53,727 bases of DNA from Arthrobacter sp. H20. GTDB lineage: Bacteria; Actinomycetota; Actinomycetes; Actinomycetales; Micrococcaceae. The notes under the pieces are model-generated. The model saw only the letters and a program-made list of their open reading frames with translations. It made no database searches and was not told where the DNA came from. Both the position numbers and the translations under genes were made by a program. Below are positions 1 through 8,110 of this stretch, piece by piece. The first letter of the stretch is position 1, and every line of letters starts with the position of its first letter. Location of the stretch: the NCBI RefSeq assembly GCF_000520515.1, contig NZ_KI914755.1, positions 5,010 through 58,736 of the forward strand, in the 5' to 3' direction.

Positions 1-1445
1 GAGCCGCGCGAACGGCTGGCGCCCTGCGCTTCGGATGCCCCCCGGTGCTTCTTGCCGGTCTCGCCGAGATCCTCAAGGGTTTCAGCGTTGATGCCGGCGA
101 GGGTCCGCTTGTTGCGGGGCAGCCGGCCCTTGGTGCCCTTGGGGATGTCCAGATCTTCGTAAAGATGGGGTGAGGAGGAGTACGTTTCAACGGGCTCGGC
201 GGAGTCCAGGCCGAGGGCCTTGTTGATCAATCCCCAGCGGGGCATGTCATCCCAGTCAACGAAGGTGACGGCAGTGCCCTTCTTCCCGGCCCGGCCGGTG
301 CGGCCGACGCGGTGCAGATAGGCTTTCTCATCCTCGGGGCACTGGTAGTTGATGACGTGGGTGATGTCGTCGACGTCGATACCGCGGGCGGCCACTTCGG
401 TGGCGACCAGGACGTCGATCTTGTCGCCGCGGAAGGCCCTGAGGGCCTGCTCGCGGGCGCCCTGGCCCAGGTCGCCGTGGATGGCCCCGGCAGCGAAACC
501 GCGGTCAATCAGTTCCTCGGACAGTTTGGCGGCGGTGCGCTTGGTCTTGGTGAAGATGATGGTGCGGCCGCGGCCGCGGGACTGCAGGATCCGGGACACA
601 ACCTCGGCTTTGTCGAGGTTGTGTGCACGGTAGATGACCTGGCGGATGTCCTTTTTGGTGATGCCCTCATCTTCAGGGTCAGCCGCGCGGATGTGGGTGG
701 GCTGTGTCATGTAGCGACGTGCCATCGCTACCACCGGGCCGGGCATGGTGGCTGAGAACAGCATGGTCTGCCGGACGGCAGGGGTTCCAGCGATCAGTGT
801 CTCGACGTCGGGGAGGAAGCCAAGGTCAAGCATTTCGTCGGCCTCGTCGAGCACAACGAGTTTCACGTTGGCGAGGGAGAGCAGTTTCTGCCGGTACAGG
901 TCGATGAGGCGGCCCGGGGTGCCGACCACAATTTCGGTCCCGTTCTTGAGTGCCTCGATCTGGGGCTCATAGGCCCGTCCGCCGTAGATGGTCACGATCC
1001 GTGCGTGACGCTTCTTGGCAGCTGTCGTCAGGTCACCGGCCACCTGGACTGCGAGTTCGCGGGTTGGCACCACGATCAGTGCCTGGGGTGCTCCCGGCAC
1101 GGGAAGGCGGTCATAGCCGTCGTCCTTTGGCGCAACAACACGCTGCAGCGCAGGGATGCCGAAGCCAAGGGTCTTGCCGGTGCCGGTTTTGGCCTGGCCG
1201 ATAATGTCGTGTCCCCCCAGAGCAATTGACAGCGTCATCGCCTGAATAGGGAAAGGGTGGATGATGCCGGCGTCAGCGAGGGACTCAACGATATCTGGAC
1301 GGACATTGAAGTCCGCGAACGTTTCCTCGGCCTCTTTGTGAGGTTCCTCGGTGGTAACCAGTGTCTCCTCAACGAAGATCTCGTCGTCGCTGTTGTCAGC
1401 GTGGAGATGGTGGGTGTCTTGCACCTGGGTGTCTTCAGTGTTCAA
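1..1445 (-). CDS. DEAD-box ATP-dependent RNA helicase (3' end outside window)
   Basis: ATP-dependent RNA helicase that remodels RNA duplexes in the cytoplasm, in ribosome assembly or mRNA turnover. Read from a TTG at 1445, the frame stays open for 481 codons and runs off the left edge. Visible in order: an F-and-Q-motif region near residues 44-68, motif I AKTGTGKT at about 85-92, motif II DEAD at about 200-203, and late in the protein the motif VI string HRVGRTGRAG, followed by a basic C-terminal extension. The N-terminal 40 residues are acidic. The start is uncertain: TTG 1445 lies 1 base after a TATTTA string and has no clear Shine-Dalgarno, and a GTG seven codons further in is an alternative. 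The neighbouring RNB ribonuclease and ferritin-like gene recall the setting of mycobacterial RhlE (Rv3211). Family certain; exact RNA target unknown. Confidence 0.93.
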   Translation of the reverse strand, partial: MNTEDTQVQDTHHLHADNSDDEIFVEETLVTTEEPHKEAEETFADFNVRPDIVESLADAGIIHPFPIQAMTLSIALGGHDIIGQAKTGTGKTLGFGIPALQRVVAPKDDGYDRLPVPGAPQALIVVPTRELAVQVAGDLTTAAKKRHARIVTIYGGRAYEPQIEALKNGTEIVVGTPGRLIDLYRQKLLSLANVKLVVLDEADEMLDLGFLPDVETLIAGTPAVRQTMLFSATMPGPVVAMARRYMTQPTHIRAADPEDEGITKKDIRQVIYRAHNLDKAEVVSRILQSRGRGRTIIFTKTKRTAAKLSEELIDRGFAAGAIHGDLGQGAREQALRAFRGDKIDVLVATEVAARGIDVDDITHVINYQCPEDEKAYLHRVGRTGRAGKKGTAVTFVDWDDMPRWGLINKALGLDSAEPVETYSSSPHLYEDLDIPKGTKGRLPRNKRTLAGINAETLEDLGETGKKHRGASEAQGASRSRG

Positions 1446-1692
1446 TTAAATACCGTTCATTTAGGCCGTACGGCTGCTGGATCTCAACGGGTGGCTGACC
1501 TGTGGTCAGCCCGGAGGAACAGGCGCATGGCGTCCAGTGGAAGCCGATCGCGGGCTTACAACTGCAGGCCGGGGATTCGAGTGAATCCTGCCGGCTAAGA
1601 AGAACTCAAGATCGCGTAGGTACTTGCGGGTCAGGGGTAACTAATCAGGAAATGATGAGTACGACCGGGCATCCATTACTACGCAGTAAACT
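1446..1692. other. Intergenic region, helicase leader with hairpin
   Basis: A 247-base gap between the end of the RNB ribonuclease gene and the start of the helicase gene, both on the minus strand. It holds an 8-bp hairpin with a 3-base loop at 1493-1511 (arms GGCTGACC and GGTCAGCC). No U-run follows it on either strand. No protein gene is supported here. It may end the ribonuclease transcript or be part of a long helicase 5' leader. Confidence 0.5.
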
Positions 1693-3195
1693 CTACCCTG
1701 CCCCGGCGGCGGTGCCCGACACGCCGGGAGTTGGTGCGCCATTGATCAGTTCGAAGCGGGTGATTCGGGCGGCAATGTCGGCGCGGACCAGGCGCACCCG
1801 GACTTTCTCACCGGCGAGAAGACTCCCCTCACACCGGGCCTCGACGGCTGGATCGGCCAACTGGATGGTGCCCACCGGGATGTAATCGGCGGGAGTGTTT
1901 CCGTTGGGTGGCTTTGAGCCGGCGATCACTACTGCGTCAAACTCCTGACCCACCAGATTGCTCAGCAACGCTGCCTCGACGGCGTCAAGAGCACCTCGCT
2001 CCATCCGGGACGACAGCTGGTTGGAGGAGTTCATCAGCGAGTTCAGTTCGGGAAGGGCGTCCCGCACCCACCCTGGGACCTCGGTGTTCTCGCACAGGGC
2101 GGCGCAGATGACGAGGACAAACCGGTCTACCAACCGTCGCAGGGGAGCCGTGGTGTGGGCGTAGGGGGCGGCGATGGCTGCCTGACTCATGGCGGCGGGC
2201 AGATCGCCGTCGAACGCTGTGTAGCCAGCGCCCCTGAACAGCGACGCGGCCGCATGCATCAGGGACAGCTGCCGCGGCTCGGTGGTGTCGAGGCCACGCA
2301 GGAACTCCCCGTACGCCATGTCCTCCGGCCACGGTTTACCGAGCACCCGTGCCTGATGGCGGAAACGTGCAACTGATTCCTGATCCGGCGGTGGCATGGT
2401 CCTGAGCACGCCAATTTTCCCGTCGATCATCAACTGGGCCGCTGCCATTCCCGTCAGGAGCGATATCTGTGCGTTCCAAGCTTCGGCGGGGAGGGGAGGT
2501 GAGGTGAGGATGAAGTACCGGTCGCCGTCGTTGGCGATCTCCTGTTCGGGAAGGCTCAGGCTCGCTCCGCCGCGGAGTCGTTCGAGCTCGATGCGCAGCA
2601 GCCCTACCTCCCTCAGCAAGACCAGGTTCTCGGGGGCTCCACCGGAGTCGATATCCCGTTGGACCTGTTCATAGGTCAGTTGTGCACGACTTCGGATGAG
2701 GGCACGCCGCAGGTCCATGTCCTGGACGGCCCCGGTCTCGTCAAGATCGAACTGCCACACATAGGCCGGCCGCACCAGCCCGGGCAGCAGACTCGCTGCG
2801 TCCTCGGAAATGAGTTCAGGGTGCAGCGAAATGCGGCCGTCCGGTGCGTAAACGGTTTGACCGCGCCGTCTGGCTTCCCGATCGATGGCACCGCCCGGCG
2901 TGACGAACGCTGGAACGTCAGCGATCGCGTACCAGACCCGGTACCCCGCCGTGGTGCGCTCAAGATGGACTGCCTGATCCAGGTCGGTGGACCCCGGCGG
3001 ATCAATCGTAATGAAGCCCAACTCGGTGAGATCGGTAGTCGGCCGGGAATGCTGGGCGATGGCCTGCCTGGCCTCTGCGAGGACATCGGGTGGGAAGCCG
3101 GCCTCAAGCCCCAGCTCTTCGCGAAGGAGATGCAGGGCACGGGTCAGTTGCAGCTGCGAATTCCGATTCGACAAATCCAGATGCGAGTACGGCAC
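1693..3195 (-). CDS. RNB-domain (RNase II/R family) ribonuclease
   Basis: 3'-5' exoribonuclease of the RNB superfamily, about 500 residues, shorter than RNase R because I see no clear N-terminal cold-shock pair or C-terminal S1 extension. The active-site block reads DPPGSTDLDQA at residues 65-75. Asp65, Asp71 and Asp73 match catalytic or metal-binding Asp of RNase II, but the position of the fourth Asp is Gln74. A longer frame opens at a TTG at 3342, but that would overlap the divergent ferritin-like gene. The GTG at 3195 is chosen because a TACCGT hexamer lies exactly 7 bases upstream, the leaderless pattern seen in nine other genes here. It is probably an RNA-processing enzyme acting beside the neighbouring helicase; that partnership is inference from proximity. 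Confidence 0.85.
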   Translation of the reverse strand: MPYSHLDLSNRNSQLQLTRALHLLREELGLEAGFPPDVLAEARQAIAQHSRPTTDLTELGFITIDPPGSTDLDQAVHLERTTAGYRVWYAIADVPAFVTPGGAIDREARRRGQTVYAPDGRISLHPELISEDAASLLPGLVRPAYVWQFDLDETGAVQDMDLRRALIRSRAQLTYEQVQRDIDSGGAPENLVLLREVGLLRIELERLRGGASLSLPEQEIANDGDRYFILTSPPLPAEAWNAQISLLTGMAAAQLMIDGKIGVLRTMPPPDQESVARFRHQARVLGKPWPEDMAYGEFLRGLDTTEPRQLSLMHAAASLFRGAGYTAFDGDLPAAMSQAAIAAPYAHTTAPLRRLVDRFVLVICAALCENTEVPGWVRDALPELNSLMNSSNQLSSRMERGALDAVEAALLSNLVGQEFDAVVIAGSKPPNGNTPADYIPVGTIQLADPAVEARCEGSLLAGEKVRVRLVRADIAARITRFELINGAPTPGVSGTAAGAG

Positions 3196-3202
3196 AACCC
3201 CA

Positions 3203-3208
3203 ACGGTA
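3203..3208 (-). promoter_or_regulatory. Leaderless -10 hexamer of RNB gene
   Basis: TACCGT, 7 bases before the GTG at 3195 on the minus strand. No convincing -35. The RNA would begin at the start codon. Confidence 0.55.
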
Positions 3209-3280
3209 ATACACCGGGCTCGGACGTCGGTGGAGGGCGGCGACGCCCCGGTGCCTTCGGGCCTGACGTTCCGGCACCGG

Positions 3281-3286
3281 TACCCT
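3281..3286 (+). promoter_or_regulatory. Leaderless -10 hexamer of ferritin-like gene
   Basis: TACCCT, 7 bases before the ATG at 3294. It is back to back with the RNB promoter; the two -10 hexamers are 72 bases apart. Confidence 0.55.
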
Positions 3287-3293
3287 TGACCCC

Positions 3294-4025
3294 ATGAGTT
3301 CACTGCAGTCGTCCCGATCCGCGCAGGCCTCCGATGGGGCAACTGCCGCGGACCAGCCCCAGCTTCCCTCCGACCCTCGCTATGCCCGGTTCATCGTTGA
3401 CCTCTTCGGGGTGATGGCTTACGGCGAACTGTCAGGTTTTGAACGGCTGTCCTCTGACGCACGGTTCTCGCCGACGCTGCATGATCGGGCCACGCTCGGC
3501 CGGTTGGCTGTCACCGAATTCGAACACTTTGAGATGGTCAGCGCCCACCTTGCGGCCTTGGGGGTAGACGTGGAGACTGCCATGACTCCCTTCCAACCCT
3601 CTATCGACTCATTCCATGAGCGGACCCGACCGGCTGACTGGTACGAATCACTGATGAAGGCGTATGTGATCGACGCGATCTCTGGCGATTTCTACACCGC
3701 GCTTGCCGGACGTCTGGATGAGCCAACCCGGGAACTGATCAGCCGAGTCCAATCCGCTGATGAGCAGGGCCAGCTGTTGCAGGAACGACTGCGGGCGGCG
3801 CTCGCCGACGATCCGCGGCTGGCCTCGCGGCTGGCGCTCTGGGGGCGGCGGCTGGTCGGCGAAGCGCTCACCCAGGCGCAGCGAATTGGCATCGAGCGGG
3901 AGTTCCTGGGCTCGCTTCTCTTCGCCGGGGCTGAGGATGACCAGGAAAAGGAGACTCTGCTGTTGTTCTCACGATTGACCCGCAACCATTCCCGGCGGAT
4001 GAGTCAGCTCGGTCTTACCGCCTAG
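3294..4025 (+). CDS. Ferritin-like (MiaE-type fold) di-iron protein
   Basis: 243-residue, mostly helical protein of the actinobacterial ferritin-like group related to the tRNA hydroxylase MiaE. Candidate di-iron ligands are visible in successive helices: the Glu of YGELSGFERL, the EFEHFEMV string with its E-x-x-H pattern near residue 78-85, and acidic residues in DAISGDFYTALA. The first 25 residues are low-complexity and probably disordered. The substrate is not known; hydroxylation of a modified tRNA base is possible by fold, but no miaB partner is near. It is divergent from the RNB gene and convergent with selO 32 bases downstream. The mycobacterial equivalent (Rv3210c, from memory) also neighbours rhlE. 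Fold assignment is good, function open. Confidence 0.78.
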   Translation: MSSLQSSRSAQASDGATAADQPQLPSDPRYARFIVDLFGVMAYGELSGFERLSSDARFSPTLHDRATLGRLAVTEFEHFEMVSAHLAALGVDVETAMTPFQPSIDSFHERTRPADWYESLMKAYVIDAISGDFYTALAGRLDEPTRELISRVQSADEQGQLLQERLRAALADDPRLASRLALWGRRLVGEALTQAQRIGIEREFLGSLLFAGAEDDQEKETLLLFSRLTRNHSRRMSQLGLTA

Positions 4026-4057
4026 CGGGCTGACTGCCGGGGCCGCTGCACTGCGTC

Positions 4058-5521
4058 CTAGGTGCCGCAGAAGGTTCGGTAGGCGCCGAAGTCACCTGGT
4101 GCGCCGGCGGTGTAGCGCTCGAGGCCGGGACGTTCCTCAAACGGTAAAGTCACAGCGGTCAGCAGCTGGTCGAATGGCTCGAGGTCACCAGCTGTCGCAG
4201 CGGTGAGAGCTTCCTCCACCAGGTGATTGCGGGGGATGTAGGCAGGGTTGGTCCTGTCCATAGCGGCGGCGTCCGGTCCCAGAGATTTCCAGCGCTGCAC
4301 CCACGCATCCAGCCCCTCGTCAGTGGCGAAGAGTGTCCTCACGTCGTCGGTTTCACCCCCGGCGGCACCGGAGAGGCTCCTGAAGAACGCCGTGTAGTCC
4401 ACCCCACCGGTCGTCAGGAGCGCGAGTAGGTCATCGACGAGGGGCAGGATTAGCTCGTCGCTCTGGTGCCCTGACAATCCGAGTTTGGCTTTCATCCCGG
4501 CTGACCACGTGTCGCCGTACCGTTGCCGGAACATCCCCAGCTCGTCGGTGGCGATCCTGACGGCCTGCTCCTGGTCGTCGTGGAGGAGGGGGAGCAGGGC
4601 TTCTGCCAGCCGGGCGAGGTTCCACTCGGCCACTACGGGTTGGTTGGCGTACGCATACCGGCCGCCCTCGTCGATTGAGCTGTAGACCGCCGCTGGGTCA
4701 AACGCTTCCATGAACGCGCAGGGGCCGTAGTCGATGGTTTCGCCGGAGATCGTCATGTTGTCGGTGTTCATGACACCGTGAACGAAGCCGATCAGCATCC
4801 ACTGGGCCACCAGCGATGCCTGAGCGGCCAGCACCGATTGGAACAGGGCAAGGTAGGGCTCAACTGCGTCAGCTGCCTCGGGGCAATGGCGCGCAATTGC
4901 GTGGTCGGCGAGACGACGAAGGAGGCCGACGTCGCCAGTGGCCTGAGCATACTGAAAGCTGCCCACCCGCAGGTGGCTGCTGGCCACCCGGGCCAAAACT
5001 GCGCCCGGAAGCTGGGTCTCGCGTCGGACTGATCTGCCGGTCGCGACCACCGCGAGAGAGCGGGTCGTGGGGAGGCCGAGGGCGTGCATAGCCTCACTGA
5101 TGAGGTACTCGCGAAGCATTGGTCCTACTGCCGCGAGCCCGTCACCGCCGCGGGCAAACGGAGTCCGCCCCGAACCCTTGAGGTGGAGGTCGCGCACGCG
5201 GGTGGAGGGGTCGGTGATTTCACCGAGCAGGAGCGCGCGGCCATCCCCAAGACGAGGAGAGAATCCACCAAATTGGTGTCCCGCGTAGGCCTGCGCCACA
5301 GGGGTGGCACCGTTGGGGACGAGATTGCCGGTCAACAGACGCAGGCCCTCGGGGCCCCGCAGCGCAGGAGGGTCAAGACCTAGCTCTGCCGCCAGTCGAT
5401 CATTGAGAATAAGTAGCCGCGCGTCCGGCGCTTCCTCTGCCCGCCAGGGGATAGCCATTTCGCTGAGTTCCCGCGAAAAGCGGTCGTCGAGCGTGAGGGA
5501 AAGCTGGGGTGAAACACTCAT
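4058..5521 (-). CDS. selO: SelO-family protein AMPylase (YdiU/UPF0061)
   Basis: Pseudokinase-fold enzyme that transfers AMP from ATP to protein hydroxyls; known members protect against oxidative stress. The 487-residue length is normal. Landmarks: the [19 protein letters not shown] signature (79-96), the [17 protein letters not shown] block with Lys115, the metal-binding HGVMNTDNM (249-256), and IDYGPCAF with Asp264. Eukaryotic SelO has selenocysteine third from the end; here that position is Cys485 (codon TGC), in the terminal FCGT. A possible disulfide partner is Cys268; the loop where, as I recall, proteobacterial proteins carry their Cys has none. The ATG at 5521 has TAGGCT 6 bases upstream, so it may be transcribed separately from the membrane-protein gene that ends 21 bases before it. 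Confidence 0.93.
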   Translation of the reverse strand: MSVSPQLSLTLDDRFSRELSEMAIPWRAEEAPDARLLILNDRLAAELGLDPPALRGPEGLRLLTGNLVPNGATPVAQAYAGHQFGGFSPRLGDGRALLLGEITDPSTRVRDLHLKGSGRTPFARGGDGLAAVGPMLREYLISEAMHALGLPTTRSLAVVATGRSVRRETQLPGAVLARVASSHLRVGSFQYAQATGDVGLLRRLADHAIARHCPEAADAVEPYLALFQSVLAAQASLVAQWMLIGFVHGVMNTDNMTISGETIDYGPCAFMEAFDPAAVYSSIDEGGRYAYANQPVVAEWNLARLAEALLPLLHDDQEQAVRIATDELGMFRQRYGDTWSAGMKAKLGLSGHQSDELILPLVDDLLALLTTGGVDYTAFFRSLSGAAGGETDDVRTLFATDEGLDAWVQRWKSLGPDAAAMDRTNPAYIPRNHLVEEALTAATAGDLEPFDQLLTAVTLPFEERPGLERYTAGAPGDFGAYRTFCGT

Positions 5522-5527
5522 CTAGTG

Positions 5528-5533
5528 AGCCTA
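5528..5533 (-). promoter_or_regulatory. Leaderless -10 hexamer of selO
   Basis: TAGGCT, 6 bases before the selO ATG at 5521 and located after the stop codon of the upstream gene. Confidence 0.5.
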
Positions 5534-5542
5534 CAGCCGGTG

Positions 5543-5845
5543 CTAGGTGTCCGAAACTCTCCTGAGAGCCTCAGCCTCACCTGTTTCCCGGTGCCGCCCC
5601 AGCCACCAGGCCGCCGCCACGCAAACACCCGCCGATGCGACGATGGGAAGCAGCCAGCTCAGCCAGAATAGCTCTGGATTGTAGCCCAGCCCAGTAAATT
5701 GCAGGGCGACCCATGCCACCATGCCGAAGCCGACGGCGATGAGCGGCAGGATCAAGGCACCGTATCGCTGATGCCTGCGGTCCGCAAAGCGCACGGCGAA
5801 GCCGATCACGAGCGTCGCCGCAGCGACAACCATCAGCGCCAGCAT
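5543..5845 (-). CDS. Small membrane protein, three predicted TM segments
   Basis: 100-residue hydrophobic protein of unknown function. Three membrane segments are visible, roughly residues 1-17, 28-51 and 62-83, with a short basic loop (RFADRRHQR) after the first and a charged C-terminal tail. It lies between the DUF3107 gene (28 bases upstream) and selO (21 bases downstream), all on the minus strand, so it probably shares a transcript with tetR and DUF3107. The position resembles mycobacterial Rv3209, from memory, but I cannot show orthology. ATG 5845 is preceded by GGCGAGC, a weak ribosome-binding site. Confidence 0.65.
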   Translation of the reverse strand: MLALMVVAAATLVIGFAVRFADRRHQRYGALILPLIAVGFGMVAWVALQFTGLGYNPELFWLSWLLPIVASAGVCVAAAWWLGRHRETGEAEALRRVSDT

Positions 5846-5873
5846 GCTCGCCCCCGCTCACCGTTCTGACGAG

Positions 5874-6098
5874 CTAAAGCGCTCCAAAACCTACCCGGCG
5901 TGACTCTTCGGCACCGATTTCCACATAGCCCAGGACATTCGAGGGGACAATGACGTGGCGTCCCTTGCTATCGGCAAGACGAAGTTCGGCGCCACCGTTC
6001 ATCGCCTTCGCAACGATTTCCGCGACCTCATCGGCGGTCTGTTCGGACTCGAGAACGATCTCGCGGTTGACGTTCTGGATACCAATTTTAATTTCCAC
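5874..6098 (-). CDS. DUF3107 family protein (TB9.4-like)
   Basis: 74-residue soluble protein of the actinobacterial DUF3107 family; function unknown. It starts with the typical EIKIGIQNVNREIVLES segment, followed by a helix rich in Asp and Glu and a strand ending in YVEIGAEESRRVGFG. The start is a GTG at 6098, supported by a perfect AGGAGG at 6106-6111, 7 bases away, one of the best ribosome-binding sites in the window, suggesting high expression. It lies 53 bases after the tetR stop. In mycobacteria (Rv3208-Rv3208A, from memory) the same TetR-DUF3107 pairing occurs. Confidence 0.88.
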   Translation of the reverse strand: MEIKIGIQNVNREIVLESEQTADEVAEIVAKAMNGGAELRLADSKGRHVIVPSNVLGYVEIGAEESRRVGFGAL

Positions 6099-6151
6099 GA
6101 CGGTTCCTCCTGATATAGCGGTGTGGGGCTATGCCCTCACTGGAACTTACT

Positions 6152-6772
6152 CTAGATTTCCTTGGGGAAGCGACTGATTCCGCGCCAAGCTAAACGGTAG
6201 ATCAGCTCGCTCGCAGCATCGATGTCCATGGACCCGTCGGTCTCCAGCCAATAGCGCGCACTGACCTGCGCCATGCCAGCCAGACCGTGGCCGAGGAGCG
6301 TTGCCTCAAGGTGGGAGAGGCGGGTGTCCTCAGCAATTACCCCAGCGATGGCGTCGGCGAACCGCGCATTGAACTCCTCAAGCCGGCCGCTCACGTCAGG
6401 ATCGTTGAACAGGTCGGACTCGAAGACCAGCCGGTGGGCCTGGCTATCCTGCGCGATGAACTGGAAGTAGGCCCGCATGGTGGCGTGGACCCGCAACTTG
6501 TTGTCAGTGGTGGACTGCAGGGCCCCAACCAGTAGGCCGGTCAACTCGCCAAGATGGTTCTCCAGCAGCGCCAGGTAGAGCTCCCGTTTACCAGGGAAAT
6601 GTTGGTACAACACCGGTTTACTAACCTTGGCGACCTCAGCGATTTCGTCCATCGCAGCACCGTGGTATCCGTTGGCGACAAACACCTCGTGCGCAGCGCT
6701 CAGCAGCTGACGCCGCCGCTCGTCCCGTGGCAGTCGCGTGGCTTTGCCGCTCGTCGGTTCTCCTGCGCTCAC
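6152..6772 (-). CDS. TetR-family transcriptional regulator
   Basis: 206-residue repressor-type protein. The N-terminal helix-turn-helix is clear: ERRRQLLSAAHEVFVANGY (about 18-36), then the recognition region AEVAKVSKPVLYQHFPGKREL (about 45-65). The C-terminal half is a helical ligand-binding and dimerisation domain with no recognisable ligand. The start is GTG 6772 with a poor ribosome-binding site. The gene is divergent from moeZ; the 140-base gap contains the palindrome TTACC-N4-GGTAA at 6845-6858, a good candidate operator for autoregulation and for moeZ control. It resembles mycobacterial Rv3208 in sequence context. Confidence 0.92.
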   Translation of the reverse strand: MSAGEPTSGKATRLPRDERRRQLLSAAHEVFVANGYHGAAMDEIAEVAKVSKPVLYQHFPGKRELYLALLENHLGELTGLLVGALQSTTDNKLRVHATMRAYFQFIAQDSQAHRLVFESDLFNDPDVSGRLEEFNARFADAIAGVIAEDTRLSHLEATLLGHGLAGMAQVSARYWLETDGSMDIDAASELIYRLAWRGISRFPKEI

Positions 6773-6844
6773 GCTTCGTCTGGCCTTCGGTCGGTGGTGG
6801 CGGACCGATTCACAAGGAAGTGGCCCAGAGGATCAGCCTCCAGT

Positions 6845-6858
6845 TTACCCATCGGTAA
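6845..6858. promoter_or_regulatory. Candidate TetR operator
   Basis: Perfect inverted repeat TTACC CATC GGTAA in the tetR-moeZ divergent gap, 73 bases before the tetR start and 54 before the moeZ start. Half-site sequence and spacing suit a TetR dimer. No binding evidence. Confidence 0.45.
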
Positions 6859-6900
6859 CCCTGAGGCTCGCACGGCTGGCACGGGGAGGTTCACCAGGCA

Positions 6901-6906
6901 TACATT
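6901..6906 (+). promoter_or_regulatory. Leaderless -10 hexamer of moeZ
   Basis: TACATT, 6 bases before the ATG at 6913. A GGGGAGG string at 6883-6889 is too far away to act as ribosome-binding site. Confidence 0.5.
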
Positions 6907-6912
6907 TGAGGC

Positions 6913-8085
6913 ATGAGCTCACATGAATCGGCGCTCGCCCCCCTCGTCTCTCCCCAGGCTGAACTGTCGCGTGAAGAAACTGAACGCTACTCCCGCCACC
7001 TGATCATCCCGGGGTTTGGCCTGGAAGCGCAGCACCGGCTGAAGAACTCCCGGGTCCTGGTGATCGGCGCCGGCGGATTGGGTTCGCCCGCGTTGTTGTA
7101 CCTCGCGGCCGCGGGGATCGGGACGATCGGGATTGTCGACGACGACGTCGTCGATGTCTCGAATCTGCAGCGGCAAATCATCCACGGGGTGTCGAATGTC
7201 GGCCAGTCTAAGGCTGAGTCGGCGGCGCAGAGCATTGCTGAGCTGAACCCGCTGGTGACCGTCCGTCGTCACGAAGTCCGGCTGGACAACAGCAACGCAC
7301 TGGAAATCTTCGCTGGGTATGACCTGATTCTTGACGGTACAGACAACTTCGCCACCCGCTATCTGGTGAGTGACGCCGCCGAGATGCTTGGCAAACCCTA
7401 TGTCTGGGGTTCAATCCTTCGATTTGAGGGCCAGGTGAGCGTCTTCTGGGCCAAACATGGACCCAGCTACCGCGATCTCTACCCCGATGCTCCGCCGCCC
7501 GGATCGGTCCCCTCCTGCGCGGAGGGCGGTGTGCTCGGCGTCCTCTGCGCGCAGATCGGGTCAGTGATGGTCAATGAGGCAATCAAGCTGATTACCGGTA
7601 CCGGCGTCTCCCTGCTGGGGCGGGTGCTGATCTTTGATGCGTTGGAGATGACCTGGCGGGAGGTGAGGGTCCGCCGGGACCCGGAGGCGCAGCCGGTAAC
7701 CGAGCTCATCGATTACCAGGAGTTTTGCGGCCTGCCTGGTGAGCCAGCGGGCGCCGTGCCGTCGGTCAGTGTTCATGAGCTCGAGCGGTTGCTGCGGGAA
7801 CGGGCGAGTGGGGGCCTGGACTTCGACCTCATCGACGTGAGGGAACCTGGTGAGCACGAGATCGTCAGTATTGACGGTGCCACCCTGATGCCCAGGAACT
7901 CGGTGCTGACTGGGGAACAACGGGTCAGCACGGACAAGGATGTGTACGTGCACTGCAAAGCTGGGAGCCGTTCGGCCGACGTGGTGCAGCACCTGCGCTC
8001 GGCGGGACACTCACGGGTCTACAACGTGGACGGTGGGATCCTTGAGTGGGTGCGGGAGATCGAACCGGACAAACCGGTGTACTAA
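6913..8085 (+). CDS. moeZ: MoeZ-type adenylyltransferase/sulfurtransferase (ThiF + rhodanese)
   Basis: Activates the C-terminal glycine of ubiquitin-like sulfur carriers by adenylation, then loads sulfur, serving molybdopterin and other sulfur pathways. The 390 residues hold an E1-like ThiF domain at about 20-260, with nucleotide loop GAGGLGS at 52-58, the DVSNLQRQIIH element at 81-91 and a candidate cysteine in PSCAEGG (Cys202). A rhodanese domain at about 284-385 has its catalytic loop HCKAGSRS with Cys348. The CxxC zinc ligands of E. coli MoeB are not seen. It is convergent with hemA, 25 bases apart. No MoaD-like or MoaE gene is in the window, so the carrier partner is unidentified. Confidence 0.93.
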   Translation: MSSHESALAPLVSPQAELSREETERYSRHLIIPGFGLEAQHRLKNSRVLVIGAGGLGSPALLYLAAAGIGTIGIVDDDVVDVSNLQRQIIHGVSNVGQSKAESAAQSIAELNPLVTVRRHEVRLDNSNALEIFAGYDLILDGTDNFATRYLVSDAAEMLGKPYVWGSILRFEGQVSVFWAKHGPSYRDLYPDAPPPGSVPSCAEGGVLGVLCAQIGSVMVNEAIKLITGTGVSLLGRVLIFDALEMTWREVRVRRDPEAQPVTELIDYQEFCGLPGEPAGAVPSVSVHELERLLRERASGGLDFDLIDVREPGEHEIVSIDGATLMPRNSVLTGEQRVSTDKDVYVHCKAGSRSADVVQHLRSAGHSRVYNVDGGILEWVREIEPDKPVY

Positions 8086-8110
8086 CCGTCGCAGGGCGCC
8101 GGGCGGTGAG

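Noticed and set aside
3196-3342. N-terminal extension of the RNB protein to TTG 3342
   Set aside because: It would overlap the divergent ferritin-like gene and its promoter; TACCGT supports GTG 3195.
4058-4075. Selenocysteine at the SelO C-terminus
   Set aside because: The antepenultimate codon is TGC (Cys), not TGA, and the frame ends in an ordinary TAG two codons later.
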